DNA from: Gammaproteobacteria bacterium
GTDB lineage: Bacteria > Pseudomonadota > Gammaproteobacteria > Pseudomonadales > Pseudohongiellaceae
Assembly: GCA_024644515.1 (NCBI GenBank)
Contig: JAHEHN010000031.1
Location: 1-35,071, forward strand
Length of the DNA: 35,071 bases
Direction of reading: 5' to 3'
Made by a program: the position numbers and the translations under genes. This document shows positions 34,779-35,071 of the stretch, in pieces (the stretch's first letter is position 1; the number at the start of each line of letters is the position of its first letter). The notes under the pieces were generated by a model. The model saw nothing but the letters and a program-made list of their open reading frames with translations. It was not told the origin of the DNA and did not search any database.

Positions 34779-35071
34779 TGTCACTTTAACTGGGGGGATT
34801 AAATATTATCAACATAATCGGTCAATAGTTCTAAAGCTTACAGATTATGAATCGCCACCAGTTCACTAGACGCTTTCCAGCCTCGTTTGGTACTGCTTTT
34901 CGTACTCTACCGGAGACAATAGATTATTAAAACTATGTCGCCTCCGAACATTGTAAAACATCTCGATATAATCAAAGACATCACTGCGCGCATCACCTCT
35001 GGTTGAATATATTTTCTGTTTGATCCGTTCTCGTTTCAGTAACTGGAAGAAGCTTTCAGCCACAGCATTGT
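34779..35071 (-). mobile_element. 3' part of an IS3-family insertion sequence (runs off the window)
   Basis: It contains the C-terminal end of an IS3-type transposase. Outside its stop codon are ~85 non-coding bases, then the probable element end. The plus-strand sequence TGTCACTTTAACTGGGGGG from 34779 begins with TG, as IS3-family terminal repeats do. The other end and target duplication are outside the window, so the exact boundary is inferred. Confidence 0.65.
34866..35071 (-). CDS. IS3-family transposase OrfB, C-terminal fragment (5' end outside window)
   Basis: The open frame enters from the window edge and ends at TAG 34866. The translation has NAVAESFFQLLKRERIKQK and then DVFDYIEMFYNVRRRH followed by LSPVEYEKQY. 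This is the end of the DDE integrase domain, with the catalytic Glu in AVAESFF and the characteristic YN-x-x-RRH stretch. A GTG at 35063 lies inside the frame and is not the real start. The element could be intact beyond the edge; what is visible shows no damage. Confidence 0.9.
   Translation of the reverse strand, partial: NAVAESFFQLLKRERIKQKIYSTRGDARSDVFDYIEMFYNVRRRHSFNNLLSPVEYEKQYQTRLESV

Noticed and set aside
34480-34779. 99-codon ORF from ATG 34779 as an independent gene
   Set aside because: It lies almost wholly inside the GT-C coding frame and loses membrane-protein character after a few residues. Only its first codons matter, for the frameshift question.
1-35071. CRISPR array, tRNA genes or prophage
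   Set aside because: No regularly spaced repeats of CRISPR size, no tRNA-like cloverleaf and no phage genes were recognised; I could not run a dedicated search.

Overview
The window is a chromosomal segment of a gammaproteobacterium. It carries the whole division and cell wall (dcw) cluster in the E. coli order: mraZ-rsmH-ftsL-ftsI-murE-murF-mraY-murD-ftsW-murG-murC-ddl-ftsQ-ftsA-ftsZ-lpxC. It is preceded by lpoA, rsmI and rnpB and followed by secA, argJ, mutT and yacG. As I recall it, the lpoA/rsmI/rnpB/mraZ linkage and the lpxC-(M23 peptidase)-secA-argJ-mutT series fit the Pseudomonas/Cellvibrio side of the class better than the Enterobacteriaceae. LpoA, the DNPR (meso-DAP) motif of MurE, LpxC and YacG all point to a Gram-negative cell with DAP-type peptidoglycan and lipid A. 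No genus can be named from the sequence alone.

Layout. 1-1754 (-): lpoA, cut by the left edge. 1863-3276 (+): a thioredoxin-fold protein overlapping rsmI. 3288-7412 (-): a compact four-gene block read leftward, namely an AstE/AspA-like zinc deacylase, a short MscS-type channel, a soluble MgtE-N/CBS protein and a full MgtE transporter. It sits between rsmI and rnpB. 7533-7895 (+): RNase P RNA. 7895-8521: a non-coding stretch with tandem repeats, hairpins, a good sigma-70 promoter and 10-bp-spaced MraZ boxes. 8522-25624 (+): the dcw genes, tightly packed with several ATGA-type or 8-bp overlaps. 26022-26933: lpxC. 27071-28000: a membrane-anchored M23 endopeptidase. 28115-30877: secA. 30960-32595: argJ and mutT. 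32576-32806 (-): yacG. 32837-34708 (-): a GT-C/TPR membrane protein whose 5' end abuts an insertion sequence. 34779-35071: the 3' end of an IS3-family element, cut by the right edge.

How the genes work together. MurC/D/E/F, Ddl, MraY and MurG build lipid II. FtsW and FtsI (PBP3) polymerise and crosslink it at the septum, organised by FtsL, FtsQ, FtsA and FtsZ. LpoA (outer-membrane activator of PBP1A) and the M23 endopeptidase are also murein factors. LpxC commits carbon to lipid A and SecA drives export. MraZ and RsmH open the cluster, and MraZ probably represses its own promoter.

Most of the window is ordinary core genome. The points worth a second look are the four-gene channel/transporter/deacylase block, the IS junction at the start of the GT-C gene (an ATG straddles the junction, next to an A AAA AAC heptamer in slippery phase), competing hairpins ahead of secA, an SxQ in place of SxN in FtsI, a 35-codon ORF bridging murF and mraY, and the repeat-rich gap between rnpB and mraZ. 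None of these is a clear new system.
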